A DNA stretch of 64,000 bases. It comes from Adiantum capillus-veneris. Lineage: Eukaryota; Streptophyta; Polypodiopsida; Polypodiales; Pteridaceae. The position numbers and the translations under genes were made by a program. Below are positions 22,784 to 35,097 of this stretch, piece after piece; the stretch's first letter is position 1; every line of letters begins with the position of its first letter. The notes under the pieces are model-generated. The model was given only the letters and a program-made list of their open reading frames with translations, was not told the DNA's origin and made no database searches. The stretch spans positions 153,126,140-153,190,139 of the forward strand of contig CM043955.1 of NCBI GenBank assembly GCA_014529385.2. Reading direction: 5' to 3'.

Positions 22784-25018
22784 TGATAGCCGTTTTTCGG
22801 CTATCCATACTTCCCATAGTAAGTTAATCCACCCTACCAAATTCACCCAAACGCTATGGCTATCCCTACCATTTCACTGTACATAGGCGTGTGTGAGTTA
22901 GGGAGCTTTTCCCATATCTTCTTAAAAATCCTCAGCTAGCTAGTCACTGGGCTAGTTGAGCCAAAAAAATAAAAAAAATAAAAAAATAAAAGCATATTAT
23001 GACCTCTTTGTGTGTAAATATTTCATTGTATATATGGCCTAAATATAGGGATTTTTTATAATTATTTTGGTATTTTATTTAAATATTCTACTTAGGTGTG
23101 TGTTTTATTAAACCTATGTACATCTTCTTTCATTCTCTTACACCATAATTATATTTTTTGCCAATATTGTACATACTCTAACCTCATATTTTTCCTTTAT
23201 ACAAATCACTCCCACATTTTCACCCTCACCCTCGTGAAAACAAAAAATTGATTTCTACTCATTGGTTACTTTTATTATATTATTTACTTGCATACCTTTT
23301 CCTCTTTCACCCAAAATAATTCAAGGAGGGACCATATCATATGATTCCAATATCTTTCCATATCCATAACTCCTCCATATTTTTATTATTTTTTTTACTC
23401 ATTATTCTAACACCATGTGCTCATTGAGCTAAAGTCCATGAATAGTCCATACACTAGTCCCACCATGTATATATTTTTTTATTCACCAATAATCCTCCTC
23501 CATGCATGGGTCAAGGGCAACTTGGATGCTTTGTATTATAATATGACAAAGGAGGGGCTCACTCTTGGATGCATTGTACAAATTCAACAAAGGAGGAGGC
23601 CACTAAAAGACTTTTGCAGGCATAAAAAATAGGCTTTTTTGTGAGAATTTTGGAACCTATCTCCAGTCCGAATTTTGAGCAGTGGTCAAAAGAGAAAATG
23701 TAGCCCACGCTCTGACTAATCACCTCAAATTTTTTCATGATTTTTGGAGCTACCTACAGTGAGCTATGATTTTTTGAGTGGACCCCAGTCTGCCCACTTT
23801 TCTCACAAGTAGCTTTTAGTCTTCTCTCACCCTTCCACACACCTACTCACTCTTACACATCCCTCCCTCTCCTTCCCTCACTCAAACCTGAAATTTCCAT
23901 GGCTTCTCCCACCCTCTTCACCATTACCCTTCTCTCTCATCCCTATGGTTCTTTTATGAACCTCTACATACATACACCATCTCTATGCCTCTCTCTATTA
24001 TCTCCAAAGTACAATTCCATCTTAACCCTTATATATATACATAAATTCAGCATGTGTACCATGATTAACCTCTGCAAATCAAGAGATCTCATCAACGAAA
24101 TTACCATTTTCATAGTGGTGGTCAACCGTGGCGGCGGCGTAAAGAAGCGAAGAAGAAGAAGAAGACCAGCGGTCATTTTTTTCCACAATCTACACAAGGG
24201 TGAATTCAAGCGTTTTCAAAGCTTCACCATCTCAATGATTCTCTTTTAATTCACCCCTCTTACTTCATCAAATCAACTCACTCTACCCATTGTAAATGTA
24301 ACATTAACTTTCTAGTGATTACTAACGACTAACATACTAACACAAAATAGCATTGACCTAACCATAAAAGACGCCTCACCTCAAGACATGTGTATAGTAA
24401 CACTCTCTCTTTCTCTCTCCTTACTTACTTTCACCTTATCTACCATTAATAATGCTCTCTTTTGAGCCCACACCCATGACTCAAGCAGACAAAGAAGGCT
24501 CGCAATGTTTTGATATTCAAAAAAATCATAATCCTGATTTGTTAGCTTGTAAATTAGGATTTCCAATAATCTTTATGAGGGGTCTCCAACCTATAAATAG
24601 ACCCCTCTCCTTCTTGTAAAACAACCTCCAATATCTCACATAGCACCCCCAACACTCTATGCGTGAGGAGACACTTAGGTGTAGCAACCACTTGTGAGCT
24701 TCACTCTTGGTGTGAGAGAAGCCTTCAAGCTACACATTGCAAGTGAGAGAGCGTGAGTTCCACAAATCTCAAAACCACTATTGTATATGCTCCTTCATCA
24801 TCAATATTGAGGTTTGGTGCATCAAAGGCGTGATTCGACGTTCAAATCTTCGTCCTTCCATTTGTGCAATACGGTTTGGTGAATTCAAGGTGACTTGTGT
24901 ATTTTGAGTTTTTATCGGTTGATCTTGATTTTAGAAAGTGTTTTAGTGTGTTTTTCATTGCCAGTTTTTTGTCCATTGTAAGAGGGTATTGTGGTGAGAG
25001 GTCTCCCACACCCTAAGA

Positions 25019-25087
<69 letters not shown>

Positions 25088-25491
25088 GGCAATGTTTAGC
25101 AATCACTAAGCATTGAGTGATTTTTGTACAAGTTCTACGATAGCATCATAACGAACCATCTCCATTTGCAAGTCTCAAATAAGGTATTACGCAAGATGCT
25201 TTCCTCTCTCTCTCTTCCCTTTGTTCTAGCTCTCTCTGGTCCATTTCATGTGTGTCTTGGTGTGAGGTTGCTTGTGTGTGTTGTGTGGTGCATCTTCTTG
25301 GTTGTGCCAAAATCTCTCTTGCGTCCTAGTTCGCATACCATAACTAGGTGGTGCCCCTATCTTGTTTGGGTTGGGCTGTGGGTTTGTTGTTGTGTTGTGC
25401 TTGTGGTTGCCCCAGCCCCAATTGAGCAGCACGGGAGCCTTGAGGGGTGTTTAGAGGTCGCCTCTCTTGTTGCCCACCCCGGACCGCCTCA
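22784..25491 (+). repeat. Second gypsy LTR, shared by two internal regions
   Basis: 2.71 kb copy of 14198-16866. Instead of a target duplication, it is followed by the primer site, leader and gag of a second internal region. It therefore serves as the 3' LTR of gypsy-1 and the 5' LTR of gypsy-2. TATAAATA is at 24592-24599. Confidence 0.85.
25021..25084. repeat. (GT)n microsatellite in LTR
   Basis: About 64 bp of GT, against about 25 bp at the same place in the first LTR (16435-16459). This accounts for most of the LTR length difference. Confidence 0.95.
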
Positions 25492-25569
25492 ATTTTGGTG
25501 CCCCCATTGAGGAACAGGCTTGTGTATGTTTTGTGAAGGCTCAACCTTTAGCATAATCAAGTAGCTTGC

Positions 25570-25782
25570 ATGAATCACGAGAATTTGTATGATCCCTTCA
25601 TTCCCATTGCAAGGCAAAAGGTACACATAATTGTTAGTACTAAGTTGCAATTTCAGCGAGTAATTCGTAGAATTTTAGGTCCTCTTAGGTTAGCCGAGAT
25701 AAACACATCAGTAAATCCTTTTATTTTGCCTCTCATTAGGTACGACCTTAGTTTGGACGTCTTTATTTTTGTTTTGTTTTAA
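25570..25782 (+). CDS. Small leader ORF A, second copy
   Basis: Identical in translation to the frame at 16945-17157 as far as I can compare. It lies in the leader of gypsy-2. Confidence 0.35.
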   Translation: MNHENLYDPFIPIARQKVHIIVSTKLQFQRVIRRILGPLRLAEINTSVNPFILPLIRYDLSLDVFIFVLF

Positions 25783-25792
25783 GAATTAGGTC

Positions 25793-26020
25793 ATGCATAG
25801 ACCATGGATAATGGCCCAGGAATACAGGTTTTTCCCTTTCATTTCACTCCACATTAGAGTAAACATTGCAATTAGTAGAAAAATCCATTTTCAACAACGT
25901 ATGGTATTCATGTTTGGTGCCCAAAGAGTAGGAGAAATTCTCGCGTCACCAAACCTTGTCATTCTACCTCTTATTGATTATCATAGGTCATTTGATGTGA
26001 ATATTTTTATTTTGTTGTAG
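25793..26020 (+). CDS. Small leader ORF B, second copy
   Basis: Same as 17179-17397 except for the start and one or two residues. A 4-bp difference near 25850 moves the upstream frame, so the apparent start is at 25793. Confidence 0.3.
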   Translation: MHRPWIMAQEYRFFPFISLHIRVNIAISRKIHFQQRMVFMFGAQRVGEILASPNLVILPLIDYHRSFDVNIFILL

Positions 26021-26104
26021 AATAGATTGCAATTTAGAAAATATTATTGTGTAAATCTTTTAAAGAAAGAAAAAACAAAAACGCGTCACTTTGAAATCAA
26101 TTCA

Positions 26105-27557
26105 ATGGAGAGCCAACGCCAAATGTCTGGATATCCTCTTTTCTTTGGAGAGCCTGGAGAGAATGCAGAATTATTTGTAGCAAATTTCAAGATGTCTTGC
26201 CGTATCAAGAGGATAGTAACTGATCAAGAACGTGTAGAAATGTTTGAGGTGGTCCTTAGGAAAGATGCTAGCACTTGGTTTGACTCTTTGCCTGAGGAAG
26301 TTAAAGGGAATTACACGGAAGTTTTGAATCGTTTCAAGAAATACTTCTTTGATCCCCAAAACACTCAGAAATTATGGCAAGACATTGTTTCTCATAAGCA
26401 AAAAGACTTAGATGACTACTACTTGTACAAGCAAGAGTTCCTACGTCTTTGGGCTCTATGGATACGAAATGTTGCTAACCTTGGTGATGGTGCAGAATTT
26501 CTAAAGAAGGAGAGGTTCATAGCCGGACTCTTTCCTGACCTTAAGGTAAAAGTTGAGGCGGGTGCACCTGCTACCTTTGATGCAGCTGAAACTAGGGCTG
26601 CTGAGAAATATAGGAAACTCAAGTGCTTAAGGGGGGAGGTTCCAATAGAAGGTCTTAGACCCAAAGGTAAGTCACAAGCATCAACATCTAAGGAGCTTCC
26701 TGAGGTAACGGCGGAAGTGATTGAGAAGTTAAATGAATCTTTAAGCAGCTTGTCAATTCACCTTGCACAAGCCGTAGGTCCAAAGGGACAAGCAAAGAAG
26801 TCTGAAGAGCGAGACCCACGACCTAGGAGAGTCTTGCAATGTTGGAATTGCGGTGAGTCTGGACATGGGATGTATAATTGTCCTTGGCCCCGTGGGGAGC
26901 CAGGGAGACCTAACTTGAATTACCCAGTGATGAATGCAGGTGAAGGAACTAGTCAGCAACCATGGCTTATACAAAGGCCAAATGGAGCAAGACCACCTCC
27001 ACAAGGAGTGGAAGGAGTTCCACCTTTGCCAGACCCAAACGTGCATGTGGTAGAGGTGACAAGTTCAAGAGAGGTTGACATGGAAGCAAATGGCATTAAG
27101 CGTGGCCGAGGGAAAGGTAAGGAGAAAGAAGGAGTTACATCACAAAGTGACCATGGACGAGAAAAGAAGGCAAAGGAGACCAAGGAAGCTAAGAGGACTC
27201 GACGTCATATCAACCTCCAAGACTTTCCTCTTGGACATGGAATGGCTCCATACAACCTGTTGGAAGACATGAGAGGTAAGGGTCCTGATATCTCATGGCC
27301 TCAATTTCTTGCATTATGTCCACAAGTTAGGAGGGATTTAACAAGGGCAGTTAGCACTAGGAGAAAGGTAAAAGAGAGTGTGCCTCTTGTAAAAATTGCA
27401 CAAGCTAAAATGAATGAGGACATTACACCTGTGCTAGATTGTTACATAAAAGGGAGATTGGTTAGGAAAGGTCTAGTGGATGGGGGTGCACAAATTTGCA
27501 TCATGACAGAGGGACTCATGCAAAAACTAGGCATGCACATCCATGAGACACCTGAAC
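26105..27557 (+). pseudogene. gypsy-2 gag and protease start, truncated
   Basis: Nearly identical to 17482-18934. It has an open gag domain, the CWNCGESGHGMYNC knuckle and the protease start VDGGAQICIM, without stops. It breaks at HETPE, where copia-1 3' sequence begins, so RT, integrase and the 3' LTR are missing. It is clearly the same family as gypsy-1, differing at few residues. Confidence 0.9.
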
Positions 27558-27610
27558 TTCCCTTTACTCATGTGCCAGCTCTTGTTCACCGCATCACTCC
27601 AAGAGGGATT
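27558..27610 (+). other. Residual copia-1 3' internal end
   Basis: About 50 bp between the broken gypsy gag and the copia-1 3' LTR, ending CCAAGAGGGATT, a plausible weak polypurine tract. It shows the deletion ran from gypsy-2 into copia-1. Confidence 0.55.
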
Positions 27611-27837
27611 TGTTACCATATACATGTGGTAGTGACGTGTGTGAACACACTAGGACTGCCGGGGCGTTTTTTCCCTCTTTAGGAGGTTTTTTCCCCCGAG
27701 CATTGTATATATGCCCATCACTCTAGGGCTATCTATCTTTCCATTGCATACTAAGAAACACACTCTCTATTGTGTGCCTTGAGCTTCCTTCGTCTTCTCC
27801 AAGCTGTGTGCGTTTCTCTGCAACCCTAATTCCAACA
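27611..27837 (+). repeat. copia-1 3' LTR
   Basis: 227 bp, the same length as 10614-10840, TGTTACC to CCAACA. It is followed by GCCGT, the partner of GTCGT before the 5' LTR. Confidence 0.9.
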
Positions 27838-27892
27838 GCCGTGCTCAATCGCCTCGCCACTGTCGATGCCGCCGTAATTCTTGATTACACAC

Positions 27893-27987
<95 letters not shown>

Positions 27988-28307
27988 AGCATACACACAC
28001 ACACACATACACACGTGAGCAGACGAAGGAGAAGGAGACAGAGATGTAACAAGAGCACTTCTTAGCTTACACCTCCAAGAATGAGGATTTTTAGGTCAAA
28101 TGGACCTTTTATAAGAGTTTTTCCCATTCACACATGGGTGCCCAGAGTGGTCGATCGTTGCAAAACTACTGTAAAAATAAGTTAAGTGGTGCGCCTCTTA
28201 TCAATGATCACCTACACACCTGCTGGACCAACAAGCCCGGTCCATGACTCAATCAAATAAATAATATGCGTTCGTCAAAGGTGAAAGGGTTTCCGTGAGG
28301 GTTAACA
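27838..28307 (-). repeat. R3, proximal part
   Basis: Continues the R2-like repeat from GCCGTGCTCAATCGCC through a CT tract (27896-27984), the reverse TATA (28105-28115) and the TGTTAACC end at 28307. With 10429-10613 it forms one repeat split by 17.2 kb. Confidence 0.8.
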
Positions 28308-29692
28308 TGCCCCCTTAGCCTTCTTCATCCCTGCAAAATCAACCAAAATTGGCACAATAATTGCATTCTCATATACAATTAAAAGCATATGCAGTTGTAG
28401 GCACACAAATTGATTGGTAATAGAATATTGAACAATTTGTTAGCAGTAAAACATTAAACTGTAATATAATCAAACACATAAGCAGTTGTCAAGGTCAAAA
28501 AATAAACAAGTCTGGGGTCACTAATTTAATGATCGAGAGGCACTAGAGGTCAACTATTAATACCATCAGCAAGCTTCTCAATTCTCTCTGGTCAATTAAG
28601 CTGTTTATTTGCAAAAGCAAATTATTTCATGTTCGACGGCTGACTAGAGGCTATACCTAGAAGACCTGCTAATTAAGCTACAATAAAAGGAATTGTTCAT
28701 GAAATCATCACCTGAATTATTCCCTTTTCTTGACCCCCCAAAGGTTTTTTCACATTGATTCAATTTTGATGTGTGTGCTTATTTTGTATGCCTTGGGGTT
28801 TTTGCTTTTCAAGAAAAAGTGCCCACATTGAGAACCTCTAGGGCTATAGGCCCATAGGCAATACATGTGAGTGAAGTACTAAATCAAGCTGGGATTTCTC
28901 TTCCAGCTTAAGATTTTACATTGTGGCACTTGTTTTTACTTTTTTTGTTCGTTTTCAGCATTTCTATTTTGAACTTTGGGGGGTCATATGACATTGTTTG
29001 CCTCCCCAGGCTCATCACACTAGTAAACTCCCTTTATAATACTTAAGCTAAAGGTCAATAGGGACTAAGCCCACTAGAAAGCCCTAGTACATTGCACACA
29101 ATGCTGCCTATATCGGATTAAGAACCTAAAGTAACCATTGATTATTAGGAAGACATTCCTCATGGTATTAAGAGAGGATTTCTAACGCCTAACTTGGTCA
29201 AACTAGCTTAATCAGGCTGCTTGATTCTTAAACCTAGACAAGGGATTATGACATGAAATTATATTGGGTCAAGTGTTTAACTCTAAGTAAATGTGCTGAA
29301 TATTATGCTACCAATCGTAGTTAAAGTAGACAAACATGGATGCTAAAAGAAAAGAGGCAATGCTAATGGACAAGGAACACCTGTTTGTGTTGATGATCGT
29401 GCTCCATTTGAAGAGTGAATGAGACAAGGATTCCATTTAGTTCAAAACCGCAATTATTGCAATGCATTTTTGTAGACACTAGAAAACATAAGGAAAACCT
29501 CTAGGAGGCACATCAGTGGGAAGAGGTACACACCTTTATTGAACACAAGCAAACAACATAAGGAACCCTAACCTAATTAATTGCACCCCCCCCCCCCCCA
29601 CAGAGTCAAGGTAGGAGTGGATGACTCTAGCATACTTTCCATATCTGTACACACAGATAGATGATGGTTAGAGTGCAAATATTATAAGGGTC
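28308..29692. other. Noncoding stretch
   Basis: The first 60 bp resemble the internal remnant at 10345-10428, including a purine run on the minus strand (CTAAGGGGGCA). Beyond that I see no gene or recognisable repeat. A run of 14 C lies at 29586-29599, about 90 bp before the LINE-1 coding remnant. Confidence 0.5.
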
Positions 29693-31756
29693 ATGTTAAA
29701 AGTTTGGTCCTTGTTCATAATGGGTGACTTGACTCTTGAGAATATGTATACGCATTGCAAGAACCTCTATGAGCAGCCCAATGTTGATAAGATGGAGTGT
29801 TGTAGCTCCCTTTCGTTTATGCCTCCCTTCTTTACCATTGAAGATGTATGCCGCACGCTTGACAAACTTGCTACTCGCAAGGCAGGGGACCTTCAAGGTG
29901 TCAAGGCTAAAATGATTAAATGGACAAGTAAGAAAACACAATATTGGATATGTGATATGTTTAACCTTGCACTTCAGCATGGCATGCCTCATGATTGGAG
30001 TGAAAATTGGAAACCTTTGCACAAAGGAGGAGATGTAAACAATGTGAACAACTAGTGCACTATAATGGTTGGTTCTGTGATGGCAAAGTTATTTGGATGT
30101 ATATTGGAGATGAAGATAAGTGAATGGGCTGAAAAGAACGGCAAACGTGCGCTTGGCCAAGCAGGTTTTTGAAAGCATCATGGCACTAATAATCACTTTT
30201 TCAGTCTTCGAGTTCTTATGGAAGCGTCTCGATTGAAAGGAAAAAAATTATATTGCTGCTTTGTGGATTTTAAGAAAGCTTTTGACATGGTACCGCGAGG
30301 AAATCTTTGGAGATGTATGCAAATCCTTCAAGTGCCAAGAGAATTTATGCATGCAGTCTTTCGCATCTACGAAAAAGTGATATGTCGACTACGTATGGGA
30401 GATGGAATTTCATAATTTTTTGCAAGCACCATTAGTGTCAAACAAGGTTGCCCACTTTCCCCAGCCCTCTTTGGGCTACTCGTTTATGAATTGGAATGCA
30501 TGGTTCTTGATTTTATGCAACAAGAAGGCATAGAAGAGGTTAAGATCGAAAATGCAGTGATCATGCTTTTGCTTTATGCCGATGATGTAGTGCTCTTGGC
30601 ACATACCTTAGAATATGCACAGAAGCTTATAAGTGTCTTGGAACACTTTTGCCTACGTAGCCGGCTGATCATGAATGGATCCAAAACCAAGGTTATGCTT
30701 GTAAAAACCCTCAATGATGAAAATCCATGCATTGTATACAACAATGAGAAACTTGAAGGGGTAGATAGCTTCAAGTACCTTGGCCTTGAGGTTCCATCGA
30801 ATCATAAATGGAAGGATTGCACAATGTGTCGCTTGGAAGCCGGAAAGAGGGCTTATTATGCATTTGAGAACATGAGCAATGCTGGAGAGATCAAGTGTTG
30901 GGCTCTCAAAAAGTACCTCTTTGACACATTGGTGACACCGGTGCTTCTTTAGGGGAGTGGAGGTGTGGGTGGTAGCATCGTGAAGTCTACTTGGAAAGTG
31001 TTTGAGAATGTTCAAAAGTATTTTCTCACCAGCTTTCTCCAAGTCAAGACACAAACACCCTACATGCTCTTACTTCTTGAGTCTGGATCGCTTCCCATTG
31101 AGGTCTTGGGCATGCAAAGGGTTGTGGAGTACATGATTAAGACAGAACGTAGCCCTTTGTATCAACTTCCTAGAATCGCATATGAAGCAAGTCAAAAGAT
31201 CCAAAAGACATGCATGAGCAAAATACTAAGTTTGGGGTGGATGCTTGACATCAAGAAATGGTTTGGAAGATGGGATGCATGTCACTTGGTCAAGGATGTA
31301 TCGATCGACTCCCAAGTTAATGAGACCTTCTTACAACACCAATGTATCACGGCTTGGGAGAAATCCGAAGGTTCTCACTTTAGCCATTACACCACACATG
31401 TTGCCCCAAACTACAAATCTCTCTTCTTCTCCGAACGAGGTAACCAAAAACATCCCTACATCCTTGAGCCCATCCCATTGAGTGCAATTTGCACCATTGC
31501 CTCCATTCGTCTTAGCTCCCATTCTCTACGCTGCGAGACAGGACGTCGGGGCACTTGCCAAGAGTCTCATTGACTTTGCACCTTATGCCTTCGTCAAGTG
31601 CAAGATAGTGAGTACCACACACTACTTGAGTGCTCCGCCTTTGACCACATTAGGTCCTCTCTTTCCCATATATTCAGCCATGAGCTCTCCCTACATACCT
31701 TCCTCTCCCAACCACGATGTGGACTCTCTATTGCGACGCTCATTTGAGGCATTTTT
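29693..31756 (+). pseudogene. LINE copy 1: RT and C-terminal region, 5' truncated
   Basis: Starts within the linker before RT, so the RNA-binding ORF and endonuclease are absent. RT blocks: RKAGDLQGVKAKMIKW, FVDFKKAFDMVPR, SVKQGCPLSPALFG and LLYADDVVLLA (YADD at 30575-30586), then FKYLGLEV. The C-terminal part contains KKWFGRWDACHL and HTLLECSAFDHIR-type zinc-finger remains. In-frame stops occur near 30053, 30168, 30412 and 30950, and at least one frameshift. It is an L1-type non-LTR element. Confidence 0.85.
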
Positions 31757-31817
31757 TAGCGTCGAGAGTCACTTACGACCTCCACTCACACCACGTGACA
31801 TGTTCATTTGGTCCCAT

Positions 31818-31833
31818 AGGTCATATTTGACCT
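31818..31833 (+). other. LINE 3' hairpin, copy 1
   Basis: AGGTCA-TATT-TGACCT, a six-pair stem with a four-base loop, near the 3' end of the LINE and 20 bp before the CT tract. Confidence 0.6.
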
Positions 31834-31851
31834 CCGAGGACGATATTAGAA

Positions 31852-31854
<3 letters not shown>

Positions 31855-31903
<49 letters not shown>
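31855..31903. repeat. (CT)n tail of LINE copy 1
   Basis: 49 bp of CT directly after the LINE 3' end, in the place where a poly(A) tail would normally be. Confidence 0.85.
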
Positions 31904-31904
<1 letters not shown>

Positions 31905-32130
31905 GTGTGACCTAGTAGACATGAGTTTACTCTTTTTATCATAACTTCTTCATCCGAACTTTGATTTGGGTGATCTATAGCTTCAATCAAAGAGCACGAT
32001 GCCCTCTATGCATTGATGTAAAGACATAATTTTTTTATAATTATAGAAGGAGTTTTTGTAGCAGCATTTCTCAAATGAACAGGTTCAGAAAAGTTGACTC
32101 TCATCTCTTATTTTACATACAATGTCTTCC
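31904..32130. other. Gap and likely 5' leader of LINE copy 2
   Basis: No gene. It lies between the CT tail of LINE copy 1 and the first ORF of copy 2. Confidence 0.45.
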
Positions 32131-33055
32131 GGCACTCACAAGGGTTCTTCTTCTTCAACAAGGTCCACAACCATTGTGAAAAATGATCCGAAGTCTCCTA
32201 AGTGTGGAGTAGCAACACAACTACCCAACCAATGACATCAAAAACCATGATCATGGCATACTTGGTATTGTTGCAAGAGACCGTAAACAAACAAGGTTAA
32301 GACTTACGAGCACTTGCAATGGAAAATGGCACACTAAGGGTACTTGTGAATCTCAAGAGGACACTTGAGATGCAAACAACACGTTTGATGCAACTTGAAG
32401 AGGAAGTCAAGGAATTTAAATGCTCTCTTGTGGACTTGAATGCTTTGAAGGAGCACATGAGCAAAGTAGAGCATGACCATGTATTTCAAGAGGAGAAATT
32501 TGACACCATGAGTTGGGATGTATGCGACATGAAAAATGTATGCACAAACAAGTCTTGGGCTGATGTATGTGGTAACAATGTGGTTCCTAATTCCTCACTC
32601 ATGCAAGCTATGGTTCAAACAAAGAATTTTGAGAATGTGGATGTGGAGGAGTTGAAGGAACGGGAGGGACATTCCAAGAACAGTGTTATTCATGGAATTC
32701 TTGAAGAGAAGTTAGAGACGCCTCCTCTTGCCATTGTTATTGAAGATTTCTTCAAAACCAACTTTGGCATGTCCGAAGTTATGGTCTATGGAGCACATAG
32801 AGGGGTAAGCAAGGAGCTTCTCGCTTGGGAGAACGGGCAATTGTATGCATCATGCCGGATGAGACCAAACAAAAGATTATCCTTGATAATAGATGGATCT
32901 ATTTGAGGAATACAAAATGTTTTGTATGTAAAGATCTCACTATTAAGCAAAAAAATATGCGTCGTAAGGAATATGAAGAAAAGAATAAGAAAAACAAGGA
33001 GATCTCTCACGAAGAAAATGTACCCAAGGAGGAGGCAAGTCCCTTGAGCAAATAG
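32131..33055 (+). pseudogene. LINE copy 2 ORF1
   Basis: Begins MSSGTHKGSSSSTRS and passes through frameshifts and a stop near 32233. It then enters a coiled-coil region (LEMQTTRLMQLEEEVKEF) and a C-terminal RNA-binding-like region (NSVIHGILEE). After a frameshift near 32830 it ends in a basic tail at 33055. The shape matches ORF1p of plant L1 elements, which coats the LINE RNA. Confidence 0.65.
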
Positions 33056-33099
33056 AGATGCGTGACCTATGAGACCAAGTTACAATTGAAAATATGATT

Positions 33100-34277
33100 T
33101 TGAAATTGTAATGGATACCCATGGAATGCGGGGGTTGACATTGATGAACTAACAAGAAAAGCCAATGTTGTACTTCTTGTTGAAACTTGGGAGCATGATA
33201 CACAAAGGATTAAGGTCTTAGAGGATTACAATGTAGATTCATTGATGTGGTCAAAGAATCTTAAGCAACAAAGAGGGCAAGGAGGGGTAGCATGTATGGT
33301 TAAGAAAGGATTGGAAGATTTTGTATCAATTGTGAAAGATGACAAGTACAAACGTTATGTATGGCTAAAAATTATGACACCAAAAAGAGCACCGATTTTT
33401 GTAGCTGGTTTTTGCTACATTCCTCATCATGATTTCCCCCTTTTATACTTGCATGGATAGAGATCAACCATTTTTTGATTTAGAAGAGAACATTGCTTAT
33501 TTCAAAAACGAAGGTGATGTTATTGTATTTGCGGATATGAATTCTCGCACAAAAACATTGCAACATGATAACAATTTGATATATCATACATGTCGAGGGA
33601 ATTGGGGAAAGTTCACTTGTATGATCGTACTTCAATGGATGAGAAAGAGCCGGATCACTATGAAAAGTTACTTTTACGCATGTATAATAGCATGGATATG
33701 CTCATTGCCAATGGTGTATCTTTGTGGAGTGGAACCAATGGGTTTACATGTAGGAAACATAATGGGGATAGTGTGATTGAACATATGCTACTCTCCGGAG
33801 CATCATGTATCACATAAAGATGTACCATATGTGCTCCTACTTCTTGAGTCGGGATCTCTTCCAATGGAGGTTATAGGCATGGAAAGGGTTGTGGAGTACA
33901 TGATAAAGATGCGTCAACAATTGCATGGGAAGCAAGCAAAAAAAGTTCAAAAGATGCATAAAAGCAAGATCTTGAGCACGGGATGGATGCAAGACATAAA
34001 GAAGTGGTTTGGGAGATGGGATGCATTACACTTGCTACATGATGCTTCATTTGACTCCCAAGTGAATGAAGCTTTTCTACAAGGCCAATGTATTACAGCT
34101 TGGGAGAAATGCGGTGGGTCATGCTCCATACATTACACCACCCATATTGCCCCCAACTACAAAACAATGTTCTTTGCTAAAAGAGGAAACCGTACTCACA
34201 CTTACATGCTCGAGCCTATCCCCTTGTTGATGATACGCACTATCGCAGTCATTCGGCTTAGATCCCATTTCCCTTGA
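33100..34277 (+). pseudogene. LINE copy 2 ORF2, endonuclease joined to C-terminus, RT deleted
   Basis: The endonuclease part shows NVVLLVETWEHD, GQGGVACMVKK and VIVFADMNSRT, the order of an exonuclease-endonuclease-phosphatase fold. It has a stop at 33458 and frame changes. At about 33816, after VIEHMLLS, the sequence jumps to the post-RT region (LLLLESGSLPMEV, KKWFGRWDALHL). This aligns with LINE copy 1 after its RT. The whole RT is missing, so this is an internally deleted copy of the same family as copy 1. Confidence 0.8.
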
Positions 34278-34620
34278 TACGAAACAGAGTGTTGGGGCAA
34301 TGGAGAACAGTCAAATTTACTGTGCACATTATTCTCACTGCAAGTTTGGGATTCTGAGTACCACACACTACTAGAGTGCTCACCTTTTGGTCAAATTTGA
34401 ACTTGCTTCTCTCACATTTTCAGCCATGACTTAGACCTACACACTTTTCTCTCCCAGCCACAGTGTGGGCTCTCCATTGTGACTCTCATCCACCACAATT
34501 TTGGAGCATCGAGAGTCACTCATCAGCCAGACACATACTACATCACATGTTACTTTGGTCCCATAGGTCATATTTGACCTCAGAGGATGATAAGAAAATA
34601 TATCTATCTCTCTTAGACAG
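34278..34620 (+). other. LINE copy 2 3' end
   Basis: Noncoding 3' part, alignable with copy 1. The hairpin AGGTCA-TATT-TGACCT recurs at 34565-34580. A short ATCTATCTCTCT tail follows in place of the long CT tract. Confidence 0.6.
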
Positions 34621-35097
34621 GTGCACTGAGGGAAGCCAAGGGGCGTGAAGAGGGACGAAGGGAGGAGCAGCAGGGAAGAAAGTGGAGGAGAAGAGGACCA
34701 AGGAAGGAGGGAAGGCAACAGAGGGAGAGGGGGGAGGAATAGAACCCTCTCTCTATAATTTTCTCTATGATGCATGCACGACTTCAAAAGCGGCGTAAGC
34801 AAGCCCCTGCGTGACGTGAGACAAATGAGGGGAGACAGCAGAGGAGAGGGGGGAGGGATAGAACCCTCTCTCTCTCTAGTTTTCTTTATGGCGCATGCAC
34901 AACTTCAAAAGAGGAGTAAACAAGTCCTTGCGTGCCGTGAGACAAAAGAGTGCAAGAAACCTTTCCCCTTTTTCCATCTCTCCCTCTACTATGCTCTACG
35001 GCACGCACAAAGGAATCAAAGTCTTGTAAACCTCCTGTCGTGCGTCGTGGGGACAAAACTCTCTATACCTAGTAGAGGTGCTTAAATGGACCCAACT
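34621..35097 (+). repeat. LINE copy 3 5' region with ~118-bp tandem repeats
   Basis: A unit containing GATAGAACCCTCTCTC and CATGCACAACTTCAAAAG occurs at about 34725-34843 and 34844-34960, with a decayed third copy up to 35060. Purine-rich start, then the ORF1 ATG at 35098. Tandem 5' repeats often act as LINE promoters; here that is inference. Confidence 0.6.

Larger units (their letters stand above)
10614..27837 (+). mobile_element. copia-1, Ty1/copia element carrying a nested gypsy array
   Basis: Bounded by two 227-bp LTRs (TGTTACC to TTCCAACA) with a near-perfect 5-bp target duplication (GTCGT/GCCGT). Coding sequence is present from gag to the start of reverse transcriptase. There a gypsy LTR begins at 14198. 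Only about 50 bp of copia sequence survives before the 3' LTR, so most of RT and RNase H is gone. By eye the two LTRs differ at about 12 of 227 positions, making this a fairly old insertion. Confidence 0.85.
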
